In this document: positions 10,508 through 19,368 of the stretch, piece after piece
How positions within the stretch are numbered: position 1 is the first letter of the stretch
Layout: each line of letters begins with the position of its first letter
Origin: Alistipes sp.
GTDB taxonomy: Bacteria; Bacteroidota; Bacteroidia; Bacteroidales; Rikenellaceae
Assembly (NCBI GenBank): GCA_017630455.1
Contig: JAGBVG010000008.1
Span: 1-63,889 of the forward strand
Direction of reading: 5' to 3'
DNA length: 63,889 bases
Made by a program: the position numbers and the translations under genes
The notes under the pieces: generated by a model
The model's input: the letters and a program-made list of their open reading frames with translations, nothing else
Told to the model about the DNA's origin: nothing
Databases searched by the model: none

Positions 10508-10613
10508 AATTTTTGATTAGAAGGTAGCAGATTTGATCTATCACAAAAGAAGACCCGATGGGTTATCTTTTGGGGATGTGCCGCAGATTGCGGCTTTTCA
10601 CATCAAAGAAATT
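10508..10613 (-). repeat. Hairpin element, shorter unit (B1)
   Basis: AATTTTTGATTAGAAGGTAG at the left shares its end with unit B2. The right end (CATCAAAGAAATT) pairs with it, with AAAAGAAGACCC/GGGTTATCTTTT inside. It is about 106 bp and lacks the GTAC apex; a secondary GCCGCAGATTGCGGC hairpin sits in the right arm. It is tandem with B2, sharing AATT at the junction. Confidence 0.65.
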
Positions 10614-10739
10614 TTTGATTAGAAGGTAGTAGATGCAACGCTCGGCAAAAAAAATGAGGAAGGGCTGTACTTAGTCGTACTGCCCTTTCTCATTTATTTT
10701 TGTTAGCGGCAGCAGATGCTGCCTTATAATCGAAAATTA
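10610..10739 (-). repeat. 130-bp hairpin element at the tnaA stop codon (B2)
   Basis: A 130-bp imperfect inverted repeat with apex GGGCTGTAC-TTAGTC-GTACTGCCC and A/T-rich flanks. On the minus strand it begins TAATTTTCGATTATAAGG, where TAA is the stop codon of tnaA (10737-10739). B1 and B2 together fill the 244-bp gap between the esterase and tnaA. Confidence 0.8.
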
Positions 10740-12110
10740 CAAGCGCTCGAGCTTAACAGTAAAGTGACGCATCAACTCTGTCTCCCAAACGATCTTCACA
10801 CCACGTGTGATCTCGTTACGACGGTCGTATACATTCTTCAAAGCAGCTGCGATAACGTCCATATGGTTGTTAGTGTATGAACGACGAGCGATGCAGAGAC
10901 GAAGGAGGTCGAGACCACCAAAGCGGTTCTCACGAGTTACAGGATCACGGTCAGCAAGGATGTAACCGATCTCGCAACCACGAACACCAGCCTCGAGGTA
11001 GAGCTCGATAGCGAGGGTCTGTGCTGGGAACTCCTCCTTAGGGATGTTAGAGAGAACCTTGTCAGCGTCAACGAACAAAGCGTGACCACCTACAGGGCGC
11101 TGGTAAGGAATGCCGTACTCGTCGAGCTTAGCAGCGAGGTACTGAACCTGCTTGATACGAGTCTCGATAGTCTCGAGCTCAGTATTCTCGTCGAGACCTA
11201 CAGCCAAAGCTGCCATATCACGACCGTTCATACCACCGTATGTCAAGAAGCCCTCGAATGGGATACAGAAACGCTTAGCACCCTCGTACCAATCCTCGTG
11301 GCGTGTAGCGATGAAACCACCCATATTTACAAGACCATCCTTCTTAGATGACATTGTCATACCGTCAGCGTAAGAGAACATCTCCTTGCAGATCTCCTTG
11401 ATAGTCTTATCTGCGTAGCCCTCCTCACGAGTCTTGATGAAGTATGCGTTCTCAACGAAACGTGCTGAGTCGAATACAACGCGCTTACCATACTTATCAG
11501 CGATAGCACGAACGTCGCGCAAGTTCTTCATAGATACAGGCTGACCACCAGCGGTGTTGTTAGTAACTGTAACGATGATGAAAGGAATCTTCTCAGCGTT
11601 CTCAGCCAAAGCCTTCTCCAACTTAGCGCAGTCTACCTCACCCTTGAAAGGAATCTCGAGCTGAGTATCCTTAGCAGCGTCAATAGTGCAGTCCAAAGCA
11701 GTTGCCTTACGGAACTCGATGTGACCCTTAGTAGTATCGAAGTGTGAGTTACCTGGGATGATGTCACCAGCCTTCACGAGGTGAGAGAACAATACGTTCT
11801 CAGCAGCACGACCCTGGTGAGTAGGGATAACGTACTCGAAACCTGTGATAGCGCCAATAGTCTCCTTAAGCTGGAAGAATGACTTAGAACCAGCATAAGC
11901 CTCGTCACCAGTCATCATAGCAGCCCACTGACGGTCGCTCATAGCGCCAGTACCAGAGTCTGTCAAACAGTCGATATATACCTGCTCTGACTTCAAGCCG
12001 AAGAGGTTATAGTGTGCATCCTTGAGCCACTGCTCACGCTCTGCGCGTGTGCTCTTCTTCAAAGGCTCAACCATCTTAATTCGATACGCTTCTGCGAATG
12101 GGATTTCCAT
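10737..12110 (-). CDS. tnaA: Tryptophanase
   Basis: This PLP-dependent beta-eliminating lyase splits tryptophan into indole, pyruvate and ammonia. It is 457 residues, as usual, with the PLP lysine in MSSKKDGLVNMGG near residue 255. Substrate-loop features such as GNSHFDTTKGH and TNNTAGGQPVS place it in the tryptophanase/tyrosine phenol-lyase family. I prefer tryptophanase from overall similarity to Bacteroides TnaA; tyrosine phenol-lyase is the alternative. Codon bias is strong. Its leader of roughly 90 nt contains only 3- and 5-codon ORFs and no Trp-containing tnaC-like peptide, so regulation differs from E. coli. No tnaB-type permease is adjacent. Confidence 0.93.
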   Translation of the reverse strand: MEIPFAEAYRIKMVEPLKKSTRAEREQWLKDAHYNLFGLKSEQVYIDCLTDSGTGAMSDRQWAAMMTGDEAYAGSKSFFQLKETIGAITGFEYVIPTHQGRAAENVLFSHLVKAGDIIPGNSHFDTTKGHIEFRKATALDCTIDAAKDTQLEIPFKGEVDCAKLEKALAENAEKIPFIIVTVTNNTAGGQPVSMKNLRDVRAIADKYGKRVVFDSARFVENAYFIKTREEGYADKTIKEICKEMFSYADGMTMSSKKDGLVNMGGFIATRHEDWYEGAKRFCIPFEGFLTYGGMNGRDMAALAVGLDENTELETIETRIKQVQYLAAKLDEYGIPYQRPVGGHALFVDADKVLSNIPKEEFPAQTLAIELYLEAGVRGCEIGYILADRDPVTRENRFGGLDLLRLCIARRSYTNNHMDVIAAALKNVYDRRNEITRGVKIVWETELMRHFTVKLERL

Positions 12111-12210
12111 AGTTGTTTAGTTTTTTTAGGTTATACTTTATTTTAATAATTTATTCTTTTATCACTCTGTTATAATCAATGAAATATAGTCATTTACACA
12201 TACTCCGCTA

Positions 12211-12241
12211 CAAAGGTATATAAAAATATGGTCAATTGCAA
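12211..12241 (-). promoter_or_regulatory. Promoter of tnaA
   Basis: On the minus strand TTG (12239-12241) is followed after 20 bp by TACCTTTG (12211-12218), a perfect TAnnTTTG box. The leader to the ATG at 12110 would be about 90-95 nt. Confidence 0.7.
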
Positions 12242-12291
12242 CTAATTACTTCAATTATTTTCACCTTTGTTTGCCACAAAAAACCACATCC

Positions 12292-13293
12292 TTACTTATT
12301 TGCAACAAGAAGTTCTAAGATTTGAATGGCGTTCAACGCCGCGCCCTTGCGAATCTGGTCAGCCACACACCAGAACGTTATGCCGCGCTCCGAGCTTATA
12401 TCCTTGCGGATACGACCTACATAGACAGGATCGGTACCCTCGGCAAAGAGTGGCATAGGATAACTCTTCTCCTTAGGCTCGTCCATAAGCACAACGCCCT
12501 TAGCCGCAGCAAAGGCCTCGCGCACAGCCTCCACCGAGAGCTCCTTCTCGGTCTCGACCCATATAGCCTCGGAGTGGGCGCGAAGCACTGGCACACGCAC
12601 ACACGTTGCCGAGGTGCGGATATCGGAGTGCATAATTTTGCGCGTCTCGTGATACATCTTCATCTCCTCCTTTGTGTAGTCGTTATCCTGAAACACGTCG
12701 ATATGAGGGATAAGGTTACAGGCGAGTTGATACGCAAACTTCGCAACCTCGGGCTCACCACCCTCTACTACAGCCTTCATCTGCTCCTTAAACTCCTGCA
12801 TTGCCGAAGCTCCAGCACCACTTGCCGACTGATATGTAGCCACGTGAACACGCTCGATATGCGACAGACGCTCGATAACCGACAGTGCCACAACCATCTG
12901 AATTGTGGTGCAGTTAGGGTTTGCGATGATGCGGCATGGAGCGTTGAAGGCATCCTCGCCATTTACCTCCGGAACTACCAATGGTACATCCTCCTCCATA
13001 CGGAATGCGCTCGAGTTATCAATCATAAACGTGCCGTGCTTGGTGATTGTCTCCGCAAACTCCAACGATGTAGAGCCGCCCGCCGAGCATAGTGCCACAT
13101 CGATATCCTTGAAATCGTCGTTATGCTGCAACTCCCTCACCACGATATCCTCGCCACGGAAGCGATATGTAGTACCTGCGCTACGCTTCGAGCCAAAGAG
13201 ACGCATCTCGTTGATAGGCATAGGGTGGTTCTCCAATATCGAGAGAAACTCCTGTCCCACAGCGCCACTTACGCCAACAATTGCTATCTTCAT
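12292..13293 (-). CDS. asd: Aspartate-semialdehyde dehydrogenase
   Basis: It reduces aspartyl-phosphate to aspartate semialdehyde with NADPH, the second step towards lysine, diaminopimelate, threonine and methionine. An N-terminal Rossmann motif ([11 protein letters not shown]) and the catalytic Cys in NPNCTT near residue 129 are present. At 333 residues it is a typical bacterial type. The first pathway enzyme, aspartate kinase, is also in this window (41371) but not linked. Spacing to tnaA (180 bp, with a promoter) suggests separate transcription. Confidence 0.96.
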   Translation of the reverse strand: MKIAIVGVSGAVGQEFLSILENHPMPINEMRLFGSKRSAGTTYRFRGEDIVVRELQHNDDFKDIDVALCSAGGSTSLEFAETITKHGTFMIDNSSAFRMEEDVPLVVPEVNGEDAFNAPCRIIANPNCTTIQMVVALSVIERLSHIERVHVATYQSASGAGASAMQEFKEQMKAVVEGGEPEVAKFAYQLACNLIPHIDVFQDNDYTKEEMKMYHETRKIMHSDIRTSATCVRVPVLRAHSEAIWVETEKELSVEAVREAFAAAKGVVLMDEPKEKSYPMPLFAEGTDPVYVGRIRKDISSERGITFWCVADQIRKGAALNAIQILELLVANK

Positions 13294-13394
13294 AATCTAT
13301 CTTTTTTTATTTTTGTTAACTTTGATTTTATAATAGGTAATTTATCTATTTTTTTCACTCCGTTATTACTAATTACTAACTAACTCATTACTAA

Positions 13395-15842
13395 TTAGAA
13401 GAAGTCCTCCTCGCCGCCAAAGAAGATATCCTCGCCACGATCCGAAGCCGCCTCGCCATCGGTGATATCGACCTCGCAGCTATAGTCTGGCACCTCATCC
13501 GAACGTTCGAAGCGATCGGTACGCTCCACGCCGAGTGTACCATCGGCAAAGACCTTCGTAAGGAACTTACCCGCCACAGGCAACGCCATACGCGAGCCAT
13601 CTGCATTACGTGTGAAGTGGATGGCATTCTCCTCGCCACCTACCCATACGCTCATAACGAGGTTCGGCACAGCACACATAAACCACGCATCGACGTTGTC
13701 GTTGGTAGTACCTGTCTTTGCTGCGATCTCCACATCGTCGAACTTAAACTCGTAGAGCATACGGCGCGCCGTACCCATAGTCACCACGCGCTGCATCATC
13801 GTGATCATAGTATATGCCACACGCTTCGACAACACATCCTCGGTCTTAGGTGTGAACGTCGCCAAGACATTACCCTGGCTATCCTCGATACGTGTCACAA
13901 AGATAGGCTCGACGTGAACACCCTTATTGGCAAATGTAGAGTATGCCGAAGCCATCTCAAATGGGTTACTATCGTACGAGCCGATACACAACGCCGCCAC
14001 AGGATCTATGAAACTGCGGATGCCGAGGTCGTGGATGAAATCGGCTACCGCCTCGGGACGTTTAGCCTGCTTCATAATCCACGCCGAGTAGTTGTTGCGG
14101 CTATTTGCCAAGCCCCAGTAGAGCGGATGAACACCCGTATACTCCACCTCGCCAGCCTCCTTTGGCGACCATATACCCGCTGGAGTCTCGATGGATACCG
14201 GAACATTAGGCACAGGCGTACAAGGCGAGAGTCCGAGGTGGTCGATGGCAAAGGTATAGATAAACGGCTTCGACGTAGAACCCACCTGGCGCTTACCCTG
14301 CGTTGCCGCATCGTACTTGAAGAAGCGGTAGTCGGGACCTCCGACATAGGCTCTCACATAGCCCGTTGCAGGATCTACAGCTACAAACGCACCACGCATA
14401 GTCTTCTTGTAGTGGATAAGCGAGTCGCGCGGCGTGATAACCGTGTCGCGCACACCCTTATATGTAAAGACCGACATCGCCACAGGGGTGTTGAACGCCG
14501 CCTTTATCTCCTTATCCGATGCACCCTCATTTTTCATATTTCGCCAACGCTCCGTCTGACGCATCGCCGCAGCTATCTTCTCGTCCGACTCCTCCTTGGT
14601 GAGATCAGGGAAGAGCGAGCCTCCGCGGCTCTTGATCTGAGCATCCATACGTGGCTGCACGAGCTCTGCCATCTGCTCGTGGAATGCCGCCTCGGCATAT
14701 TGCTGCATACGTGCATCCACGGTGGTATATATCTTGAGACCATCACGATAGATGTCATAAGGTTCGCCATTGGCCTTCAGATTCTTGTAGCACCAGCCAT
14801 AAATAGGATTTTCGTGATACTGCTTCAGAGCCTGCTCATAATCCCACTCCACATAGTAGTTCCTACGCTGCGGCTCTTTGGCCATCATCGTGCGGCGCAC
14901 CATCTCGCGGAAGTATGTCGCAGAGCCCTCGTTATGGGCATCGGCAGCACGACGGTAACGGGTGAGATCTATAGGTAGCTGCTTCAGCGAGTCTGCCACA
15001 TCGTCACTAATAGCTCCCGCAGCAGCCATACGGTCGAGCACGGTGTTACGACGCTCGCGCGCACGCTCGTTAGGCTCGCCACGCTTCAGCGGAGCATAAG
15101 TTCCAGGTGCCTTCACCTGACCAGCAATCACCGCCGCCTCCTCGATAGCAAGGTCACAAGGCTCCTTGCCGAAGAAGTTATTAGCAGCCGACTTAATACC
15201 GAAATTGGAGTTGGAGAACTCCACGGTGTTGAGATACATAGCCGCGATCTCCTCCTTGGTGTAGTTATACTCGAGCTGTGTGGCGATGACATACTCCTGA
15301 GCCTTGGCGGCGAGAGTTCCAGCATTACCCTCGAGACCCTCCTTGTTGCGGCGTGTTTTGTAGAGGTTCTTGGCCAACTGCTGCGTGATGGTACTACCGC
15401 CACCCTGTCCCGACTGTCCGAGGATCACGGTCTTGATACCCGCACGCGCCGTAGCCTGAAAGTCGATACCCGAGTGGTCAAAAAATCGGACATCCTCCGT
15501 AGCCAAGAGCGCAGCCACGATAGGCGGAAGCTTATGACCATCTATCTCAAGCCACTTGCTCCTATCCTCGGGATAGAGATCCTCGTAGGAGAGGTAGGTA
15601 CGGTTCTCGATGAAATAGGTACCCAGCACGATACCATCTTGGGAGTAGATCTGCGTCGCGAGGTTTGTCTTTGGATTCTCCAGCTCCTCGAATGTAGGCA
15701 TAGGGCCGAGAATCTCGAAGCGAGCCATAATAAAGAGGCTCGACAGCGCCACAACGCCGATGAAAACGATGCTCCACATCGCGGTTATGATCCACGACTT
15801 CCAACCGCGTTTACTCTTTGTGTTGTTTCTCTTTTGTACCAT
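13395..15842 (-). CDS. Class A penicillin-binding protein 1A
   Basis: A bifunctional peptidoglycan synthase anchored in the inner membrane. After a basic N-terminus there is one membrane segment (about 17-40). The GT51 glycosyltransferase domain follows with EDVRFFDHSG and GGSTITQQLAKN (about 115-170). The transpeptidase domain has SxxK in GSTSKPF near 524, SRN, and KTGT near 709. A short acidic and aromatic tail (GGEEDFF) ends the 815-residue protein. It matches the Ponceau-type class A PBP (PBP1A) found throughout Bacteroidales. It is 48 bp downstream of the large metallopeptidase-like gene and may share its transcript. Confidence 0.95.
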   Translation of the reverse strand: MVQKRNNTKSKRGWKSWIITAMWSIVFIGVVALSSLFIMARFEILGPMPTFEELENPKTNLATQIYSQDGIVLGTYFIENRTYLSYEDLYPEDRSKWLEIDGHKLPPIVAALLATEDVRFFDHSGIDFQATARAGIKTVILGQSGQGGGSTITQQLAKNLYKTRRNKEGLEGNAGTLAAKAQEYVIATQLEYNYTKEEIAAMYLNTVEFSNSNFGIKSAANNFFGKEPCDLAIEEAAVIAGQVKAPGTYAPLKRGEPNERARERRNTVLDRMAAAGAISDDVADSLKQLPIDLTRYRRAADAHNEGSATYFREMVRRTMMAKEPQRRNYYVEWDYEQALKQYHENPIYGWCYKNLKANGEPYDIYRDGLKIYTTVDARMQQYAEAAFHEQMAELVQPRMDAQIKSRGGSLFPDLTKEESDEKIAAAMRQTERWRNMKNEGASDKEIKAAFNTPVAMSVFTYKGVRDTVITPRDSLIHYKKTMRGAFVAVDPATGYVRAYVGGPDYRFFKYDAATQGKRQVGSTSKPFIYTFAIDHLGLSPCTPVPNVPVSIETPAGIWSPKEAGEVEYTGVHPLYWGLANSRNNYSAWIMKQAKRPEAVADFIHDLGIRSFIDPVAALCIGSYDSNPFEMASAYSTFANKGVHVEPIFVTRIEDSQGNVLATFTPKTEDVLSKRVAYTMITMMQRVVTMGTARRMLYEFKFDDVEIAAKTGTTNDNVDAWFMCAVPNLVMSVWVGGEENAIHFTRNADGSRMALPVAGKFLTKVFADGTLGVERTDRFERSDEVPDYSCEVDITDGEAASDRGEDIFFGGEEDFF

Positions 15843-15890
15843 ATATCAGGTTAGTTTCTTATTTACATTTATATAATATTCTCCGCCACA

Positions 15891-18884
15891 TCAGAACGGC
15901 AATCCCAATCCGAAGGAGAAGAAGAGCCTGCCACGCTCAAAGGGTGCAAATGCCATCTTCTGATATAACGAGAATGTTGCCGATATTGTTGCGGCATCGG
16001 GCATCGAGAGTATGTTGAAGTCGATACCGATGTCGATACCTGCCGAACCGATGTGACGCCTATTTTTGAGGAACTCTCCCTCGGGCGTGACGCCGTTGGT
16101 TATATAATATGAGGCGTAGTCGAAGCCTGCGTTGAGCCTTATGCGCTTGAAGTATATCACACCGGGCCATCCACCATCGGGATACCACACTGGCAGATGG
16201 TAGTTCAGCGACGTGGCGAGATAGTTGTCGTTCACAATCTCGTAGGCCGAGAATCCTCGAGGCAGCAAGCGTGTGGATTTAAACGACAATCCCGACAGCA
16301 CCAAATCGGACTGAAAACCACCCAGCGACGTCTGGTACGATGCAGCGAGTGACAACGAGTGATGCTTCGCGAATCCTGGCGTGTAGAGCTTACCATACAT
16401 CACCATCAGGTGACCCATACTGTCGGTTGTGGGGTTTAGCGTGTAGCTTCCCGAGAGCGCGACACCCCACGGTGGCAGGAAGTCGCGGTGAGACTGACGC
16501 ACCATATCCTGAAATCCTACACCAAACGAGAGCTGATGTACACCCTCCGAGTAGCCGACATATCGGATGTTCGTGAACTTGAAATCCTGGAAGTCAATAT
16601 CCTTGACATTCGCCACCATACCATTTGAGAAGTTCCACGACGAGGTCAGCGTAAGTTGTCGGGTGTGGTAACCGCGCTGCATAAGTATCGGCAGCGTAGC
16701 ACCCGCACTCAGCGAGTAATACTTGCCGAGAGCCACATCTGGCGAGTACTCCAACACCTGCTTATCAGTATCGAATGCCGCAATCTTATATATCTGCTGG
16801 CTACCACCATAGACGCCCTTAACCCAAAGGTTTACGCCAAGACCCTTATAGCGCAGCATACCCTTATAGACCGAACCCTCACTGGGATTCCAGCCCCACG
16901 TCAGGAAGCCCTCGAGTGTGGAGAGTATATTCTGCGACATCACCGTAGCACCGAGGTTGAAGGCTATCGACGACTCCTCAACAAGGGCATAGGGATCGTA
17001 AGATGCTGGGGCCCAGCTGTGGACGTTAAAGGCGTGACCTATGCGCGAGAATCTCTTGGCTGGAGTCTTCGCGCGCACCTCCTCGGCAGCATTGGCAGTG
17101 TAGCGCACCGTGTCGAGATTCACGACACCCCAAGGCTTACTCTCAGGCAGCATAATCTTGGGAGGATGAGGTAGGTAGAGCTGCTCCACAGCATCGCTCA
17201 TACTCTGCACAGAGGGCATATATCCCCTGCTGTCGTAGGTTACCGCCACCACCGTGGTGTCGTTATAGGGCATAGGCTGGAACGAACCATAGCGCGAGGT
17301 GGAGATGCGATACTCCTTGCCCGAGGCGAGGTCGAGGCAGTGTAACTCGTCGCGCCCCGAGGCTATAGAGCCGAAATAGAGACGGCCGCCCTTAGCCCTC
17401 AGATCGCTGAGAGTGGTATATGCCGAACGGGTTACGACCTCCACACCTCCGCGCACCAGACGTGCTATGTGCATACCGTCATCATCCGTGACAATGACAT
17501 ATAACGCATTTGAGACATCATCCCACGCCATACCGTGTATCTCACTGCCGTATGGCATCTCGGTGCGACGCTCCACATCCATCGCTCCATTTACAACAAT
17601 CGTATAGCGACCATCCGCCGTATACTCCACCCACGCAATGCCGTAGCCCTCGGTAGGCGTAGGATACAGCACATTACGATGCTTGCGCATAGCCTGCGGA
17701 CGCTCGGAGTCGAGATCCATATAACAGAGCGTGGAGTGTACCTTCTCGGCAAAGAGCGCGCTTTGGCGATACTCCGTCCACCAGACACGCCCTCTGTCGC
17801 TCAGCGCAGGGCGTGACGAGAGGTAACCTATCTTGGCAACCTGCTGCTGCGCACCACTCTCGATATCGACCGACACAAACGCCGCAGTGCGATCGAAATC
17901 CTCTTTTAGGAAAAGTACCTCACCATCATCCTTAACCAAAGGATAGGAGTAGGTGGTATATGACTTCGGCTCCTCAACAGGTATCTGCTTTGTGGTCTCT
18001 GTCACCTGCGCCAAAGGCTCCCAATGGTGATAAAGGGTGTGGAAGGTGTCGTAGAAGAGCTTTGACTCCGAAGTGGCGTAGAGACGCTTCAACACCCAGT
18101 TGTTCGAGACTATCATATATGGGCGGCGCGAGGTAAGCTCCGCGACATCATCGCCCATAATACGCCCAAAGCGGTTGTAGCCGTGGCGCGACATCAGGTA
18201 TCCTAAATTGTAGTGATTCGGGATATAATCTTTATACGAGCCGCAGAACCACTTATCGTAGCATCGGAAGGCCTTGGCGACATTGCCGTATGCGCGATAC
18301 GGCATCGTGAACGACGGCTGCATACCGCGACCGAACGTCGACATCTCAGTCTCGGTCATCACGGCATCGCCCTCCATCATCCACAGCGGCATAAAGAGCA
18401 GGCCTATGGTCGAGCTCTGCTGTCCAAGGATATAGCTCAGAGCCTTCACAACGCCGCGATTGAGGTTGTTGTACTGCACCGCGTGGCGATATTCGTGTGC
18501 TATAAGCTGCTTGGTCCAGGGCATAGCATAGCCATTAACCTCGGGCGTGGAGAGAAACTCCACACGTCGCGGCATCCACATCACAAGACCATTGGACCTA
18601 AAGTTCGAGGGATGGACAACAAAAGGGATGGACATCTGCGGATAGCGATAGCCATAGTCGATATCATCCTTCACAGCATCGAGATAATACATCATACGCG
18701 ATGCAATCTGACGAGCTGTATCGGGGTATACCACACGATAATCATCGGTTCGCATCTGTCGCCACCTAAACGACGGCGGATCTGCACCCCAGCTATAATA
18801 CTGCGCAGCGAGAGGCTCTGTGATAAACATACCACAGATTATCAACACGACAGATATTATAAACTCTCTCAAACGCATACACAT
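15891..18884 (-). CDS. Outer-membrane protein with HExxH peptidase motif, beta-propeller and beta-barrel
   Basis: A signal peptide (start MCMRLREF; an in-frame ATG two codons later, at 18878, is equally possible) precedes a domain with HEYRH at about 130-134. WMMEGDA follows about 37 residues later, giving the HExxH...E arrangement of MA-clan gluzincin zinc peptidases. A WD40/TolB-like propeller region (about 310-600, repeated DGEVLFL/GRVWWTEY/YTIVVNG blades) follows. The last 350 residues look like a transmembrane beta-barrel (alternating aromatic strands, C-terminal Phe). Related 900-1000-residue proteins of unknown function occur in Bacteroidales. A surface or periplasmic protease anchored by its own barrel is the inference; activity is unproven. 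Confidence 0.75.
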   Translation of the reverse strand: MCMRLREFIISVVLIICGMFITEPLAAQYYSWGADPPSFRWRQMRTDDYRVVYPDTARQIASRMMYYLDAVKDDIDYGYRYPQMSIPFVVHPSNFRSNGLVMWMPRRVEFLSTPEVNGYAMPWTKQLIAHEYRHAVQYNNLNRGVVKALSYILGQQSSTIGLLFMPLWMMEGDAVMTETEMSTFGRGMQPSFTMPYRAYGNVAKAFRCYDKWFCGSYKDYIPNHYNLGYLMSRHGYNRFGRIMGDDVAELTSRRPYMIVSNNWVLKRLYATSESKLFYDTFHTLYHHWEPLAQVTETTKQIPVEEPKSYTTYSYPLVKDDGEVLFLKEDFDRTAAFVSVDIESGAQQQVAKIGYLSSRPALSDRGRVWWTEYRQSALFAEKVHSTLCYMDLDSERPQAMRKHRNVLYPTPTEGYGIAWVEYTADGRYTIVVNGAMDVERRTEMPYGSEIHGMAWDDVSNALYVIVTDDDGMHIARLVRGGVEVVTRSAYTTLSDLRAKGGRLYFGSIASGRDELHCLDLASGKEYRISTSRYGSFQPMPYNDTTVVAVTYDSRGYMPSVQSMSDAVEQLYLPHPPKIMLPESKPWGVVNLDTVRYTANAAEEVRAKTPAKRFSRIGHAFNVHSWAPASYDPYALVEESSIAFNLGATVMSQNILSTLEGFLTWGWNPSEGSVYKGMLRYKGLGVNLWVKGVYGGSQQIYKIAAFDTDKQVLEYSPDVALGKYYSLSAGATLPILMQRGYHTRQLTLTSSWNFSNGMVANVKDIDFQDFKFTNIRYVGYSEGVHQLSFGVGFQDMVRQSHRDFLPPWGVALSGSYTLNPTTDSMGHLMVMYGKLYTPGFAKHHSLSLAASYQTSLGGFQSDLVLSGLSFKSTRLLPRGFSAYEIVNDNYLATSLNYHLPVWYPDGGWPGVIYFKRIRLNAGFDYASYYITNGVTPEGEFLKNRRHIGSAGIDIGIDFNILSMPDAATISATFSLYQKMAFAPFERGRLFFSFGLGLPF

Positions 18885-18958
18885 CTATATAATTCGGACA
18901 AAGTTACTAAAAAATTGTCAAACGAACAAAAGCAAATCTCATCACACGCCAATCAGCC

Positions 18959-19002
18959 GTCTCGATAAGCCCTATGCCGATTATACATATCGGCTGCGAG
19001 AC
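18959..19002. other. Two-part stem-loop in a divergent intergenic region
   Basis: Outer arms GTCTCG/CGAGAC and inner arms GCCGAT/ATCGGC enclose a 7-nt loop, with a bulge on the left side. There is no T-run, so it is not a simple terminator. It lies in the 286-bp region between the divergent genes at 18884 and 19171. Role unknown. Confidence 0.4.
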
Positions 19003-19112
19003 CCCCACAGAGCGGAATTCCGTTAGTTGGATGTTTTATACCACTCATCATTAAAAAACGCCAATTCATACATATTTAGCCATTTTTTCGCCATAGTTTG
19101 ACCAATTATCAC

Positions 19113-19120
19113 TACCTTTG
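19113..19120 (+). promoter_or_regulatory. Candidate -7 box for the small peptide gene and lipoprotein
   Basis: TACCTTTG matches TAnnTTTG and lies 50 bp before the ATG at 19171. A TTTG at 19097-19100 is too close to be a standard -33 element, so only the -7 box is claimed. Confidence 0.45.
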
Positions 19121-19170
19121 TTATTAGTGCAAAATGTGCCGACCAAAATAAACTATAAAATAATTTACAG

Positions 19171-19338
19171 ATGAAAGCTAAAAACTTTATGATGTGTGAG
19201 GCTGCGTCTCACCCCAACTATGATGCTCCGCGTATGGAGGTCATAGAGATCAGCGTCGAGCGAGGCTTCGAAGTATCGGGCGACAACTTCGGCTTAGGCG
19301 ACGGAACAAGCTATGACGAGGAGGATGTAATCTGGTAA
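19171..19338 (+). CDS. 55-residue acidic peptide gene of unknown function
   Basis: A complete ORF, ATG to TAA, too short for most ORF cut-offs. The protein starts MKAKNFMMCEAA, has a central HPNYDAPRMEVIEISVERGF segment and ends in an acidic Gly-rich tail with a terminal Trp (SYDEEDVIW). There is no signal peptide or membrane segment. From memory, similar small proteins with an APxxExIEIxVExGFxxSG core precede lipoprotein genes in Alistipes, Parabacteroides and Bacteroides. The lipoprotein start codon is 30 bp downstream, so they are almost surely co-transcribed. It has a single Cys at position 9. Possible roles include a secreted peptide, a precursor, or a regulator of the downstream gene; none is supported beyond context. 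Confidence 0.65.
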   Translation: MKAKNFMMCEAASHPNYDAPRMEVIEISVERGFEVSGDNFGLGDGTSYDEEDVIW

Positions 19339-19368
19339 CCGATGTTTAACCACAAAAGAGCAACAACA

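Noticed and set aside
13617-14978. Open frame of 453 codons antisense to the PBP1A gene
   Set aside because: His/Arg-rich shadow of a well-supported gene, no motif.
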